From the NCBI GenBank assembly GCA_033283325.1, contig JAWMQO010000002.1, forward strand, positions 124,001-188,000: a stretch of 64,000 nucleotides of DNA, given 5' to 3'. The notes under the pieces were generated by a model. That model ran no database searches. It was not told the DNA's origin and saw only the letters and a list, made by a program, of their open reading frames with translations. Positions 49,976 to 59,087 of this stretch are shown piece after piece. Numbering within the stretch: the first letter of the stretch is position 1; each line of letters starts with the position of its first letter. The DNA is from Mangrovimicrobium sp033283325 (lineage in GTDB: Bacteria > Pseudomonadota > Gammaproteobacteria > Pseudomonadales > Halieaceae). A program made the position numbers and the translations under genes.

Positions 49976-52785
49976 CAGAAGGAAGTCATCCGCACGCCCA
50001 GCAGGTAGGTGCGTCCGTATTCCTCGTACTGCCAGTTGTATTTCCGGTCGCCCTGGTAGAAATAACGCGGCTCATCGGTCAGATTCACACCCTCGAAGTA
50101 CAGTTGGACATTCTCCATGATGTTGTACTTGATACTGGCGTCAAGCTGGGTGTGCTCGTCCTGGTAGACGTCTTCGTCCTTGTCTCCGCCGACCACCGCC
50201 AGCGCCTCGGACTGGTAGTTCACCGCCAGGCGCAGCTGCAGGCCATAGTTTTCGTAGCCCAGGACCAGGTTGCCTACCTCACCGTAGGAGCCGGGCAGGT
50301 CCACTTCGCGGCCGTCGAACTCGGCGTAGGAGTCGATCAACGTTCCGTTGATACCGAGCATGAAGCCGCTGTCGAACTGCTTGTACCAGGCCACTTCCAG
50401 GCCGCGCAATTCCGCCGCTTCACCGTTCACGTACTGCAGCACGTCGGCATCGGTGATATCCGCGGGGCTCAGGCCGACCAGGCTGGTCCAGGGAGTAAGG
50501 TCGATGGAGTCCGCGACGTTGGCCTGGGCGATGTAGTTGTCCAGGTCCTTGTAGAAGACGCCCAGCGAGAACATGCCGATGTTCGCCTCAGGGTAGTACT
50601 CGCCGCCGATATCGATGTTGAGGGACTCGTAGGGATCGAGCTCGGCGTTGCCCAGGTCCTCCAGTTGCAGTTCGGTTTCGCCGTCCTCTTCCTCGATTTC
50701 AGCAAGAGAAGAAGGATTCATGGCACCGAAGCTGGGCCGGGCAATGGTCTGGCTGGCAGCCATACGGGCGACAATCTGGTCGGAGACATCCCAGCGCACG
50801 CTGACACTGGGGAGGAAGTAGTCGTAGTCGTCTTCCAGCTTGCTGGTGCCAAACGCACTTTCCTCGAGATCGAGGCTATCGCTTTCGTAGACGGTACCGA
50901 TCGCGCCATTGGATTCAAACTCGGTGAGTTCGTAGCGCACGCCACCGGTTACGCTCACGCTATCGAAGTCCAGGGTCGCCATCAGGTAGCCGGCGTAGAT
51001 GTCTTCCTGGATCTCGAAGTCACCCACGGTGGATTCGGTGAAGGATTCATCGTCGTTGATGCTGTCCGGGCCCAGGCCGCGGGTGAAGCGGCGAATGGAC
51101 GAACCACTCAGGCCGAAACCGAAGTCGGCGAGATCGTAATCCGGATCGGAGGCGAGGAATTCCATCGCGCTGATGTCGTCGCCGAAGTCATCGTAGACAG
51201 TGATGGTCGACTCGCGCGACTTGTCGCGCATGCGGACCTTGGCGCCGGCCTTGATCTCGGTGGCCGCGTTCAGGAATTCGAGCTGGTAGGACACATCGAA
51301 GGTCGCGCTCAGCTCCTCGTCTTCGGTGAGGTTATTCTCCACCACGATCTCGTCGAGAATGAAATTCTGCGGCTGGTAGACTTCCTCGCCGAGGATGACA
51401 TTGGGCAGGTCACCGAGGCTGGTGTACGCGAAGGCGTAGTCGTCGTCACCGGCGAAATCCGTATCGTGGCGACCGGGCTCGTCTTCCTCCGCGTAGGAGT
51501 AACCCAGCGAGTATTCGAAGGTCCAGTCGCCGCGCTGGTTCAGGCCGCCGAGCACCGCGGAGATGATGTCCTGGGTTTCCTTGCGGTCCTTGAGGCTGCG
51601 GGTGTATTCCGCGGCGTCGAACTGCGCGCTGGTGGGCTCGATCACCCCCTCGTCTTCGTCCGGCTCGATCTCGATCCGGTTGCGGTATTCCTGGTCCTCG
51701 AAATCGCTGTAGAGGGTACGCAGGTAGTATTCGTTACCCGGGCTGGGTCGCCAGTCGAGGTTCACGACCGCGCCGATGCGTTCGCGCGTAATGGCGTAGT
51801 CACGCAGTTCGGGTTCTTCCGGGTAGAGCAGGCCATTGGCGTCGGCCGCGGTCCAGCCGCCGTCCTGCTCGAGGTTTTTCGAGCCGAACTCGCGATCCTG
51901 GTAGCTGAGCGATACTGCGGCGGCAAAGCTGTCCTCGGTGCCGACATCGAAGGTATTGCTCCAGGTTGCTGTCGCCTCGGGGCTCCACTCCTCGACCAGT
52001 TCGTTGTAACCGCCCTCGGCGGAAACCTCGAAGAACTGGCCGTCGCGGTCGAAGCCGGAGAGGCTCTTCACTTCGATGGTGCCGCCGATGGCGTCGCCAT
52101 CCATGTCCGGGGTGAAGCTCTTGCTGATCTTGAGGTTTTCCACCAGGCCCGAAGGCAGCACGTCCAGGGCGGTTGCCCGCTGGTCGGAATCGGGAGCCGC
52201 CACATTGACGCCATTGATCTTGACGGTATTCAGGCTGGGCTGCAGGCCGCGGATGCCGACATAGCGGCCCTCGCCCTGGTCCCGCTCGATGAAGACACCC
52301 GGCGCGCGCTGCAGGGCTTCGGCGATGTTGGCGTCCGGCAGGGCGCCGGCATCGTCGGCGGTAATGATGCTGGCGATATTGCGCGAGGCCCGCTGCTGGT
52401 TGATGGCGTTGGCGTTCTGCGCGCTCGCGCCATAGACCAGCACGTTTTCCATTGGCGGCAGGTCCGCCCCGATGCGGATATTTTGCTGTGCATCGCTGGC
52501 GCCTATGGCGACGACCTGCTCAACGCGGGTGGCGCCGACATACTCTACTACCAGGGTCCATGAGCCCTCGGGCAGTTCCGGGAAGCTGTAGCGACCGTCC
52601 CGCCCTGTGCTCGTACTCAGCTTGAGTTCGGGGATTTTGACGATGGCCGACTCGAGGAAGCGAGTGCCGGAGGCGTCAGTAACACGCCCGTCGAGGCGTG
52701 CAGCCTGGGCGCCGCTGGCGAGAATCGTGGCCAGGGCCGAGAGGGTAACAACACGGCGGAAAGTGTGACCGGAAGATGACGGCAT
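49975..52785 (-). CDS. TonB-dependent receptor
   Basis: 936 residues from ATG 52785; a frame opening at 52845 would add 20 residues without a better leader. Signal peptide (LSALATILASGAQA), a carboxypeptidase-regulatory-like beta-sandwich (ARLDGRVTDASGTRFLESAIV...GRYSFPELPEGSW), plug domain (GALPDANIAEALQRAPGVFIERDQGEGRYVGIRGL) and a 22-strand barrel ending in Phe (LLGVRMTSF). The plug type is the TonB-CarC/fec-like class of marine bacteria. Coupling to the phytase gene points to uptake of phytate, inositol phosphate or a metal complex. Confidence 0.93.
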   Translation of the reverse strand: MPSSSGHTFRRVVTLSALATILASGAQAARLDGRVTDASGTRFLESAIVKIPELKLSTSTGRDGRYSFPELPEGSWTLVVEYVGATRVEQVVAIGASDAQQNIRIGADLPPMENVLVYGASAQNANAINQQRASRNIASIITADDAGALPDANIAEALQRAPGVFIERDQGEGRYVGIRGLQPSLNTVKINGVNVAAPDSDQRATALDVLPSGLVENLKISKSFTPDMDGDAIGGTIEVKSLSGFDRDGQFFEVSAEGGYNELVEEWSPEATATWSNTFDVGTEDSFAAAVSLSYQDREFGSKNLEQDGGWTAADANGLLYPEEPELRDYAITRERIGAVVNLDWRPSPGNEYYLRTLYSDFEDQEYRNRIEIEPDEDEGVIEPTSAQFDAAEYTRSLKDRKETQDIISAVLGGLNQRGDWTFEYSLGYSYAEEDEPGRHDTDFAGDDDYAFAYTSLGDLPNVILGEEVYQPQNFILDEIVVENNLTEDEELSATFDVSYQLEFLNAATEIKAGAKVRMRDKSRESTITVYDDFGDDISAMEFLASDPDYDLADFGFGLSGSSIRRFTRGLGPDSINDDESFTESTVGDFEIQEDIYAGYLMATLDFDSVSVTGGVRYELTEFESNGAIGTVYESDSLDLEESAFGTSKLEDDYDYFLPSVSVRWDVSDQIVARMAASQTIARPSFGAMNPSSLAEIEEEDGETELQLEDLGNAELDPYESLNIDIGGEYYPEANIGMFSLGVFYKDLDNYIAQANVADSIDLTPWTSLVGLSPADITDADVLQYVNGEAAELRGLEVAWYKQFDSGFMLGINGTLIDSYAEFDGREVDLPGSYGEVGNLVLGYENYGLQLRLAVNYQSEALAVVGGDKDEDVYQDEHTQLDASIKYNIMENVQLYFEGVNLTDEPRYFYQGDRKYNWQYEEYGRTYLLGVRMTSF

Positions 52786-52830
52786 TATAGAAGTCCATTT
52801 GCGAGTGGATTGCAGCGGCAAAGCTACCGA

Positions 52831-52842
52831 TGTCACATGACA
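52831..52842. promoter_or_regulatory. Short palindrome upstream of the TonB receptor gene
   Basis: TGTCA-N2-TGACA, 46 bp above the receptor start. It could be an operator. It is not a Pho box, which is a direct repeat. Weak call. Confidence 0.25.
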
Positions 52843-52962
52843 CAAAGGTTACTGGCGCGTGACGGTTTGGTTGCAATGAACTGGGGGAGGGCTACAGTGT
52901 CTTCGTCTATGCCGCTGATGTTTCGCAGGAGGGCGTACAACAATGATTACGGAGTGCCCTGA

Positions 52963-53382
52963 GTGACATTTTTCTTTAATGTTATGGTGATCGCCATCGC
53001 GGTCATCATCCACTACGAAGCGCTGCACCAGCTGACCCTGTTAATGCCGCGCATCAAAATCCGCCATCGTTTCCGCATCGTGCTCGGCGTTTTCACCGCC
53101 CTGTGTGCCCACGCCGCGGAAGTCTGGGTATTCGCACTCTCCTATTACTGGATGCACAACACGGAAGGCTGGGGCGAATTGCGCGGCTCCCTTGAGGGGA
53201 ACTTCCTCGACTTCGTCTACTTCTCGTTCACCATCTATACCACCCTGGGCATCGGCGATATCGAACCCGTTGGTGAACTGCGCTACCTGACCGGGCTGGA
53301 ATCCCTGACCGGCCTGGTGTTGATCACCTGGAGCGCATCTTTCCTCTATCTTGAGATGACCCGCTACTGGGTCCGGGAGTGA
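52963..53382 (+). CDS. Small two-TM ion channel protein
   Basis: 139 residues from GTG 52963 with GGAG upstream. TM helices are FNVMVIAIAVIIHY, FTALCAHAAEVWVFALSYYW and ESLTGLVLITWSASFLYL, with the pore segment FTIYTTLGIGDIEP. The filter TLGIGD resembles the K+ filter with Ile for Tyr, so selectivity is uncertain. No regulatory domain. The gene ends 1 bp before the GNAT gene. Confidence 0.78.
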   Translation: MTFFFNVMVIAIAVIIHYEALHQLTLLMPRIKIRHRFRIVLGVFTALCAHAAEVWVFALSYYWMHNTEGWGELRGSLEGNFLDFVYFSFTIYTTLGIGDIEPVGELRYLTGLESLTGLVLITWSASFLYLEMTRYWVRE

Positions 53383-53383
53383 C

Positions 53384-53878
53384 ATGAGCGGTATTCTGAT
53401 ACGCCCCGCACAGCCGGCAGACTGCCAGCAGATATTCCAGTTTGTATGCGATCTCGCGGAATACGAGCGGGCGCCGCAGGAAGTCACCACCTCAGCGGCG
53501 GAGTTGGAGCAAGCCCTGTTCGGCGCCGGTGCCCGCGGCGCGGCTGCGCTGATCTGTGAAATAGACGGCCTTGCCGTGGGCTTTGCCCTGTATTTCTACA
53601 ACTTCTCAACCTGGCTGGGGAAGTACGGCATTTTCCTGGAGGATCTCTACGTCTCACCGGAGCACCGCGGCTGCGGCGCCGGCAAGGCGCTGCTCCAGCA
53701 CCTGGCGAAACAGGCCGTCGCCGAGGGCTGTGGCCGCTACGAGTGGAACGTGCTCGACTGGAATGAACCCTCCATCCGCTTCTACGAGGCTTTCGGCGCG
53801 GAAGCGATGAGCGAGTGGACAGGCTACCGCCTGAGCGGTGAGGCCCTGCGCCGTTTCGCCGCAGGGGAGGAAAGCTGA
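53384..53878 (+). CDS. GNAT-family N-acetyltransferase
   Basis: 164 residues. GNAT motif order with IRPAQPADCQQIFQFVCDLAEYE at the N-terminus, the acetyl-CoA-binding LEDLYVSPEHRGCGAGKALLQHLA, and RYEWNVLDWNEPSIRFYEAFGAEAM at the C-terminus. This matches the spermidine/diamine N-acetyltransferase-like subgroup. Start ATG 53384 lies 1 bp after the channel stop; both are likely cotranscribed. Confidence 0.92.
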   Translation: MSGILIRPAQPADCQQIFQFVCDLAEYERAPQEVTTSAAELEQALFGAGARGAAALICEIDGLAVGFALYFYNFSTWLGKYGIFLEDLYVSPEHRGCGAGKALLQHLAKQAVAEGCGRYEWNVLDWNEPSIRFYEAFGAEAMSEWTGYRLSGEALRRFAAGEES

Positions 53879-53881
53879 GGC

Positions 53882-54787
53882 CTATTCGGCCTCACCGCCG
53901 AACAGCGCCAGCACCCTGGCGTGCAGTCCGGTAATCGCCTCGGACATCAGGGCGAAATCCGCATCCAGCCGCGCCGCATTGTCCGCTTCCGGGATGTCCT
54001 CGTTTTCCTTCATCAGTTCATCGGCGAACTTCAGGCGGCGCAGGCAGAGGTCTTCCGCCAGCACGAACGACAAGCGCTCCTCCCAGTCCAGGGCGATGCG
54101 CACCACCTGCCGGCCGGCGTTGAGGTGGGTCTCCACCTCTTCACTGAGCAGTTCCACTCCCCGGCAACGCACTACGCCACCCTCTTCGCCCGGCTCCCGC
54201 AGTTCGCAGTCCTCGCCGAGAACAAAGCCTTCCGGCGGACTCTCATGGGCCAGCCAGGCCGTCATGCAGGCTGCCGGTGACTGCTGTACATCCGGCAACA
54301 CCACCGGGAAGTTACCCACGCACTCGCGGAACAGGCCGAGCAACTCCTCGGCCTTGGTGGCGCTCGCGGCATCCACGAAGACCCAGCCGGCCCGGGTGTC
54401 GATATAGGCGAACACCGCACCGCTGCGGCTGAACGCCCGCGGCAGGCTGTCCTGCACGATCTCGTCCTTCAGGTTCATGCGCTCCTTCCTGTACACCTTG
54501 CGCGCCTCCTCTTCCTCGATCAGGGCCACTTTCTCTTCCAGCAACTCCTTGACCACGGTAGAGGGCAGCAGCTTCTCCTCCCGCTTCAGCTTCAGCAGTA
54601 TCCGCCCGTTGGCGGCATGCACCAGCCCCTCGGTGCCGCTCCCCAGCGGCGGCACCCAGCCCAGCGACAGGGCCTGGGACTTGGCGCAGGGCTGGAAGGC
54701 CCGCTTGGCCAGCAGCTCACCCAGCTGCTCGGGGCTGAGATCGAAAGCGGAGGTGAGCTTGTACGCACGGATGTTCTTGAACCACAT
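53882..54787 (-). CDS. rdgC: Recombination-associated protein RdgC
   Basis: 301-residue ring-forming DNA-binding protein that modulates RecA. It starts MWFKNIRAYKLTSAF, with family segments LGWVPPLG, LKREEKLLPSTVVKELLEEKV, GWVFVDAASATKAEELLGLFR and LDWEERLSFVLAEDLCLRRLKF. ATG 54787 is chosen; the open frame upstream crosses repeat DNA. Convergent with the GNAT gene, 3 bp apart. Confidence 0.96.
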   Translation of the reverse strand: MWFKNIRAYKLTSAFDLSPEQLGELLAKRAFQPCAKSQALSLGWVPPLGSGTEGLVHAANGRILLKLKREEKLLPSTVVKELLEEKVALIEEEEARKVYRKERMNLKDEIVQDSLPRAFSRSGAVFAYIDTRAGWVFVDAASATKAEELLGLFRECVGNFPVVLPDVQQSPAACMTAWLAHESPPEGFVLGEDCELREPGEEGGVVRCRGVELLSEEVETHLNAGRQVVRIALDWEERLSFVLAEDLCLRRLKFADELMKENEDIPEADNAARLDADFALMSEAITGLHARVLALFGGEAE

Positions 54788-54988
54788 TGCTGCCGGATAT
54801 CCTGTCGGGAAAAGCCGCGCATTGTAACCCGCGGTGGGGGTACAGACGAAAGTGCTTCGTGGCATCCATCCTGCCCACTTCTGTGCCACGAGCCGGGCTC
54901 CGTGCCAGTTGGCGGCCGTGGACTCGCACTGGGCGAGCATCCGGCGGGGGCGTGGCACCCACCCTGCCCGTTTTGCTGCCACAACCCG

Positions 54989-55064
54989 GGCTCCGTCTCT
55001 GTTCGGGTCCCCGGCACTCGAAAGCGTTTATACTCGCGCCGGGAACCCGAACAGAGCCGTAGCC
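54989..55064. repeat. Hairpin repeat copy C (inverted orientation)
   Basis: 27-base arms 54989-55015 and 55038-55064 pair with three mismatches. The loop ACTCGAAAGCGTTTATACTC is the reverse complement of the loop in copies A, B and E. Confidence 0.85.
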
Positions 55065-55104
55065 CTCGCGCCCTACCAGTCGGCGGCGGACTCGCACTGG
55101 GCGA

Positions 55105-55180
55105 GCATCCGGCGGGGAGTTTGCCCGTGCGACGACTCAGAACGCTTTGGAGGAGTACGGGTAAACTCCCCGGCGGATGC
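55105..55180. repeat. Hairpin repeat copy B
   Basis: 26-base arms 55105-55130 and 55155-55180 pair with two G-U-compatible changes and one true mismatch. The loop contains GACTCAGAACGCTTTGGAG, identical to copy A, while the arms are unrelated to A's. Confidence 0.85.
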
Positions 55181-55353
55181 GGGGGCGTGGCACCTGATCG
55201 CTCACGGAGTGAGCTCCCACAGGGGAGTATGGGTAAACTCCCCGGCGGATGCGGGTGCATGGCACCCACCCTGCCCGCGCTGGCTTGTCTCCCCGGGGTA
55301 GCGCCTCTACCATTCACCACACGCCCAGATACGAGAAAGACAGGAGAAACCCG

Positions 55354-55794
55354 ATGAGATACCTGCACACCATGGTCCGCGCCAGCGACCTCGACGAAAG
55401 CCTGGATTTCTACTGCAACAAGCTGGGCCTGCAGGAAGTTCGCCGCTACGACAACGAGGGCGGCCGCTTCACCCTGGTGTTTCTCGCCGCCCCGGAGGAT
55501 GTAGAGCAGGCGCAGGAAAACGCGGCGCCGCTGGTGGAGATCACCTGGAACTGGGATTCCGAGGAGTATGCCGGGGGCCGCAATTTCGGTCACCTCGCCT
55601 ACCGGGTGGACGACATCTACGCCGCCTGCCAGAAACTGATGGATGGCGGCGTCACTATCAACCGGCCGCCCCGCGACGGGCATATGGCTTTCATTCGCTC
55701 ACCGGACGGCATTTCGATCGAGTTGCTGCAGGCGGGGGATCCCCTGCCGGCCCGGGAGCCCTGGGCTTCGATGGCCAATACCGGAAGCTGGTAA
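55354..55794 (+). CDS. gloA: Lactoylglutathione lyase (glyoxalase I)
   Basis: 146-residue VOC-fold metalloenzyme converting methylglyoxal-glutathione hemithioacetal to lactoylglutathione. The start MRYLHTMVRASDLDESLDFY has the metal His. LVEITWNWDSEEY supplies Glu, NFGHLAYRVDDIY His and DGISIELLQ Glu. SD AGGAG precedes ATG 55354. It is 18 bp before the SpoIIE-type phosphatase gene. Confidence 0.94.
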   Translation: MRYLHTMVRASDLDESLDFYCNKLGLQEVRRYDNEGGRFTLVFLAAPEDVEQAQENAAPLVEITWNWDSEEYAGGRNFGHLAYRVDDIYAACQKLMDGGVTINRPPRDGHMAFIRSPDGISIELLQAGDPLPAREPWASMANTGSW

Positions 55795-55812
55795 TCCAGG
55801 GCCCGCAAGGGA

Positions 55813-58590
55813 ATGCACAGCCTCGGCACCCGCCTCATCGTCCTGCTCATTGGCTGCGCGGCGCTGATTTTTGGCGCCGGGATGCTGCTCGACTACCGGC
55901 TTTCGCGCAAGGAGATTCTCAACCGGGTGGTCACCCAGTCCGCCAGCGAGGTAAAGGCTGTGGTCGCGGACATGGAGAACTGGCTGTCGGGTGTCGAGGG
56001 CGCCACCCGTTTTCTTGCCCGGGTGCTGGAACGCCAGGCGGTAAGCCGCGACGAGTTGCAGGCCATGCTGCGCGACGTGGTTTCCAATAATAGCGAGATC
56101 TTCGGTGCGACCATCGCCCTGAACCCCGAGTGGCTGGGGGAGGAGCGGGGCTTTGCGCCCTATTACTTCCGCAGCAAAAGCGAGATCCGCTACGCCGACC
56201 TGACCACGCAGGAGGCGGACTACCAGAGCCGCGACTGGTTCCAGCTACCCCTGAAACTCGGTGAGCCCCTGTGGACGGAACCCTACTTCGACCGGGGTGG
56301 CGGCGAGGTCGATATGACGACCTACGCGGTACCGGTGTACCGGGTTCGCGACGGGAAGCGGATGCCCTATGCCGTGGTCACCGCTGACGTTCGCCTGGAG
56401 GATCTGCAGGAGGTGCTCAAGCAGTTGCACCAGGGGCCGAACAATTACAGCATCCTCCTGAGCCGCGAGGGTGTGGTGATGAGCGGCCGCAACAACGACA
56501 ACGTGATGCGCAATTATCGCGAGGCGGAGAACAAACCCACCCGCGGGGCAATGTGGGAACAGCTGTTCCAGCGCGCCCTCGACGGCGAGGGCGGAAGCCT
56601 CGACATCCCCTGCCCCGAGGCGGAAGGCCTCTGCACCATGCGGGTGGGCCGCCTGCAGACCACCGGCTGGCCGATAGCCATCGTCTACGATCAACGCCAA
56701 CTACTGGCCCCGCTGCGCGAATTCACCCTCAAGACGGCGTTTATCAGCATCACCACCCTGCTGTTCATGGCCATCGCGGTCTACTTCGTTACCGCGCGCC
56801 AGACCCGTCCGCTGCGCGCCCTGTCACTGGCTGCGGAGCACATCGGCAAGGGCCGGCTGGATTACCCCCTGCCCCGCAGTCGTGGCCGGGGCGAGATCGC
56901 CAGCCTGGTACGCGCTTTCGGCGGCATGAGCCGCGATCTCAGCCAGCATATCGATGAACTGGCCAGTGTGACTGCCAGTCGCAGCCGCCTGGAGGGAGAA
57001 CTGGCGGCGGCCCGGGAAATCCAGATGTCCCTGCTGCCGGGGGGCGGTGAGGCCGTCCAGCGGGAAGGCCGCTGCAGTGTCTGGGCCCGTATCGAACCGG
57101 CCCGGGCCGTCGGTGGGGATTTCTACTCCTGGCGGGTACAGGGAAAGCACCTGTGGTTCGCCGTTGGCGACGTTTCCGACAAGGGAATTCCCGCCGCCCT
57201 GTTCATGGCCCGGGCGGCCAGCCTGCTGGACCAGCTGAGCCAGAGCGCGGCAGACCCCTCGTCGCTGCTGGCCTCACTCAACGAGCTGCTGTACCGGGAC
57301 AATCCCGCCTGCATGTTCGTCACCATCTTCCTCGGCCGGATCGATACCCAGAGTGGCCTGCTGCAGTACGCGATAGCCGGGCACCCCGCGCCCAGCCTGC
57401 GCCAGGGGAAATACGTCAATTCACTGGCGCCCAGCAGCGGACCGCCCCTGGGCCTGGCCGAACAGCAGGCCTTTCCCGCCAACCAGCTGGCGCTGAATCC
57501 GGGGGATAGCCTGGCTGTCTTCACCGATGGGGTGGAGGAAGCCTTCGATCACAGCGGTGAAATGTTCGGTATGGCGCGCTTCAATGCCGCCCTCGCCGGA
57601 TGCGACTCCAGGCCCATCGCCGAAGCGGGAGATACCCTGTTCGCCGCCGTGGCCGCCCACGCCGGGGAAGCCGCTCAATCCGACGATATCGCGATCCTCC
57701 TGTTGCGCTACTGGCCAGCGCAGACGGCGATGTTCCATCCCGGGGAAAGGCTGGTCAGCAGGGTCATGGGGTGGTTGCAGCCACTGCTGCAAAGCTGGGA
57801 CCTGCCAAAGGAATCCGCGGGCGAGCTGGAGCTGGTGGTCGAGGAAATCGTCAGCAATATCGACAAGTACGCCCAGCTGGACGCCGACGGACAGATCGCC
57901 CTGCAGGTGATCCTCGCCGGCGATATCCTGGCGCTGGAAGTGCGCGACCACGGTATCGCTTTCGACCCATTGAGCGAGGGCGAGCGCGCGGCGCAGGAGA
58001 GCAGGGACCGGGGTGCTGGCGTCGGCGGGCTTGGTGTACACTTGATCGGCAAACTCAGCGAGCGGCAGAGTTATTCCCGCGAGGACGGATACAACATCCT
58101 GCGGGTGGAGAAATCCATCCCCTTCTCCCGGGCCGGCGCGGCCTACGACCCCGGTCGGGAACCGCTCGCCCGGGGCAGGGTCGAAAAAAATAACAGGGAC
58201 AGTGAAAACAGCATGAAACTGACTACGACCGTCACCGTCGACGAAACCCAATCGCTCGCCCGCGTCCACCTCGATGGCGCACTGAATACCGATACCGCAC
58301 CGGATTTCGAAAAGCGCCTGCAGGCTGTCGCCGACGAGGGCCACAAGCTTACCGTGCTGGATATGCGGGACCTCGACTACATCAGTTCGGCCGGCCTGCG
58401 GGTTATCTTCAAGGCCGCAAAGCAGATTCACCTCGCCGGCAATACGCTGGCGGCAGCAAACCGCAAACCTCACATCGACAAGGTTTTCGAAATCCTCAAG
58501 GCCCTGCCGGACATGGCCGTCTTCGCCAGCGAAGAGGAACTGGACGACTACCTCACCCACATGCAGCAACAGGTCAAGTCCGGCGAGTAG
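55813..58590 (+). CDS. Membrane SpoIIE-type phosphatase-HATPase-STAS fusion
   Basis: 925 residues. TM1 (about 8-27), a periplasmic Cache-like sensor (about 30-300), TM2 (about 309-328), a HAMP domain (about 330-385) and a PP2C/SpoIIE phosphatase domain beginning LAAAREIQMSLLP (about 397-630). An RsbW-like HATPase (about 650-770, ELVVEEIVSNIDKYA) and a C-terminal STAS anti-sigma-antagonist domain (801-925, DLDYISSAGLRVIF) complete it. The last domain is normally a separate protein that these phosphatases dephosphorylate. Here it is joined by a short linker encoded by an A7 tract and an SD-like AGGGA before an internal ATG (58213). The whole partner-switching set is in one frame. Confidence 0.88.
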   Translation: MHSLGTRLIVLLIGCAALIFGAGMLLDYRLSRKEILNRVVTQSASEVKAVVADMENWLSGVEGATRFLARVLERQAVSRDELQAMLRDVVSNNSEIFGATIALNPEWLGEERGFAPYYFRSKSEIRYADLTTQEADYQSRDWFQLPLKLGEPLWTEPYFDRGGGEVDMTTYAVPVYRVRDGKRMPYAVVTADVRLEDLQEVLKQLHQGPNNYSILLSREGVVMSGRNNDNVMRNYREAENKPTRGAMWEQLFQRALDGEGGSLDIPCPEAEGLCTMRVGRLQTTGWPIAIVYDQRQLLAPLREFTLKTAFISITTLLFMAIAVYFVTARQTRPLRALSLAAEHIGKGRLDYPLPRSRGRGEIASLVRAFGGMSRDLSQHIDELASVTASRSRLEGELAAAREIQMSLLPGGGEAVQREGRCSVWARIEPARAVGGDFYSWRVQGKHLWFAVGDVSDKGIPAALFMARAASLLDQLSQSAADPSSLLASLNELLYRDNPACMFVTIFLGRIDTQSGLLQYAIAGHPAPSLRQGKYVNSLAPSSGPPLGLAEQQAFPANQLALNPGDSLAVFTDGVEEAFDHSGEMFGMARFNAALAGCDSRPIAEAGDTLFAAVAAHAGEAAQSDDIAILLLRYWPAQTAMFHPGERLVSRVMGWLQPLLQSWDLPKESAGELELVVEEIVSNIDKYAQLDADGQIALQVILAGDILALEVRDHGIAFDPLSEGERAAQESRDRGAGVGGLGVHLIGKLSERQSYSREDGYNILRVEKSIPFSRAGAAYDPGREPLARGRVEKNNRDSENSMKLTTTVTVDETQSLARVHLDGALNTDTAPDFEKRLQAVADEGHKLTVLDMRDLDYISSAGLRVIFKAAKQIHLAGNTLAAANRKPHIDKVFEILKALPDMAVFASEEELDDYLTHMQQQVKSGE

Positions 58591-58592
58591 CC

Positions 58593-59078
58593 ATGGCGAT
58601 GGAATCCGGCGCGGCTTTTTCCCGGTGCAGACGCTATCGCTACGCGCTATGGCGTGTCTGGGACAGTGCGAAGCCAAGGGCAATGATAGTCGGCCTGAAC
58701 CCCTCCACCGCCGATGAAAGCCACAACGACCCGACGATTACCCGCTGCATCGGCTTTGCCCGGGACTGGGGCTACGGCGGCGTCTACGTGCTCAACCTTT
58801 TCGCATTTCGGGCGACCTTCCCCAGCGACCTGAAGCGCGCAGGCGAACCGGTAGGCCCGGCCAATAACCGCTGGCTGAAAAAACTCAGCCGGGAATCCGC
58901 TATCGTGGTCGCCGCCTGGGGCAACGACGGCATGCATCGCGGCCGCTCAGCCGCGGTAAAAAGACTGCTACCGGAACTTCACTGCCTTAAAATCAACCAA
59001 TCCGGGGAGCCGGCGCACCCGCTTTACCTGCGCAAGAGCCTGCATCCCCGGCCTTTACCCATTGATAACCCAAGCTAA
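58593..59078 (+). CDS. DUF1643-domain protein
   Basis: 161 residues, starting 3 bp after the fusion gene. Diagnostic DUF1643 motifs are RYALWRVWDSAKPRAMIVGLNPSTADE, DPTITRCIGFARDWGYGGVYVLNLFAFRAT and VVAAWGNDG, ending with LYLRKSLHPRPL. The fold resembles uracil-DNA-glycosylase-like domains, but no enzymatic role is established. No signal peptide. Confidence 0.9.
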   Translation: MAMESGAAFSRCRRYRYALWRVWDSAKPRAMIVGLNPSTADESHNDPTITRCIGFARDWGYGGVYVLNLFAFRATFPSDLKRAGEPVGPANNRWLKKLSRESAIVVAAWGNDGMHRGRSAAVKRLLPELHCLKINQSGEPAHPLYLRKSLHPRPLPIDNPS

Positions 59079-59087
59079 GGAAACACC

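Larger units (their letters stand above)
54788..55353. repeat. Repeat-rich intergenic region rdgC/gloA
   Basis: 566 bp with no gene. It holds hairpin copies C and B, a REP-like segment (55192-55225) and several fragments of the same repeat. CACTGGGCGAGCATCCGGCG occurs at about 54926 and 55094. GGGTAAACTCCCCGGCGGATGCGGG occurs as a direct repeat at 55159 and 55231. GGCACCCACCCTGCCCG occurs at about 54956 and 55261. Confidence 0.75.

Noticed and set aside
49828..52563. 911-aa plus-strand frame opposite the TonB receptor
   Set aside because: Shadow of the receptor codon usage; the minus strand has signal peptide, plug and barrel features.
52801..52860. Pho box upstream of the phytase operon
   Set aside because: TGTCA occurs only as an inverted repeat with a 2-nt gap; the direct-repeat spacing of PhoB sites is absent.
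54834..55357. Plus-strand frames of 155-246 aa in the rdgC/gloA gap
   Set aside because: They consist of translated repeats and copies of the same hairpin arms; no conserved protein features.
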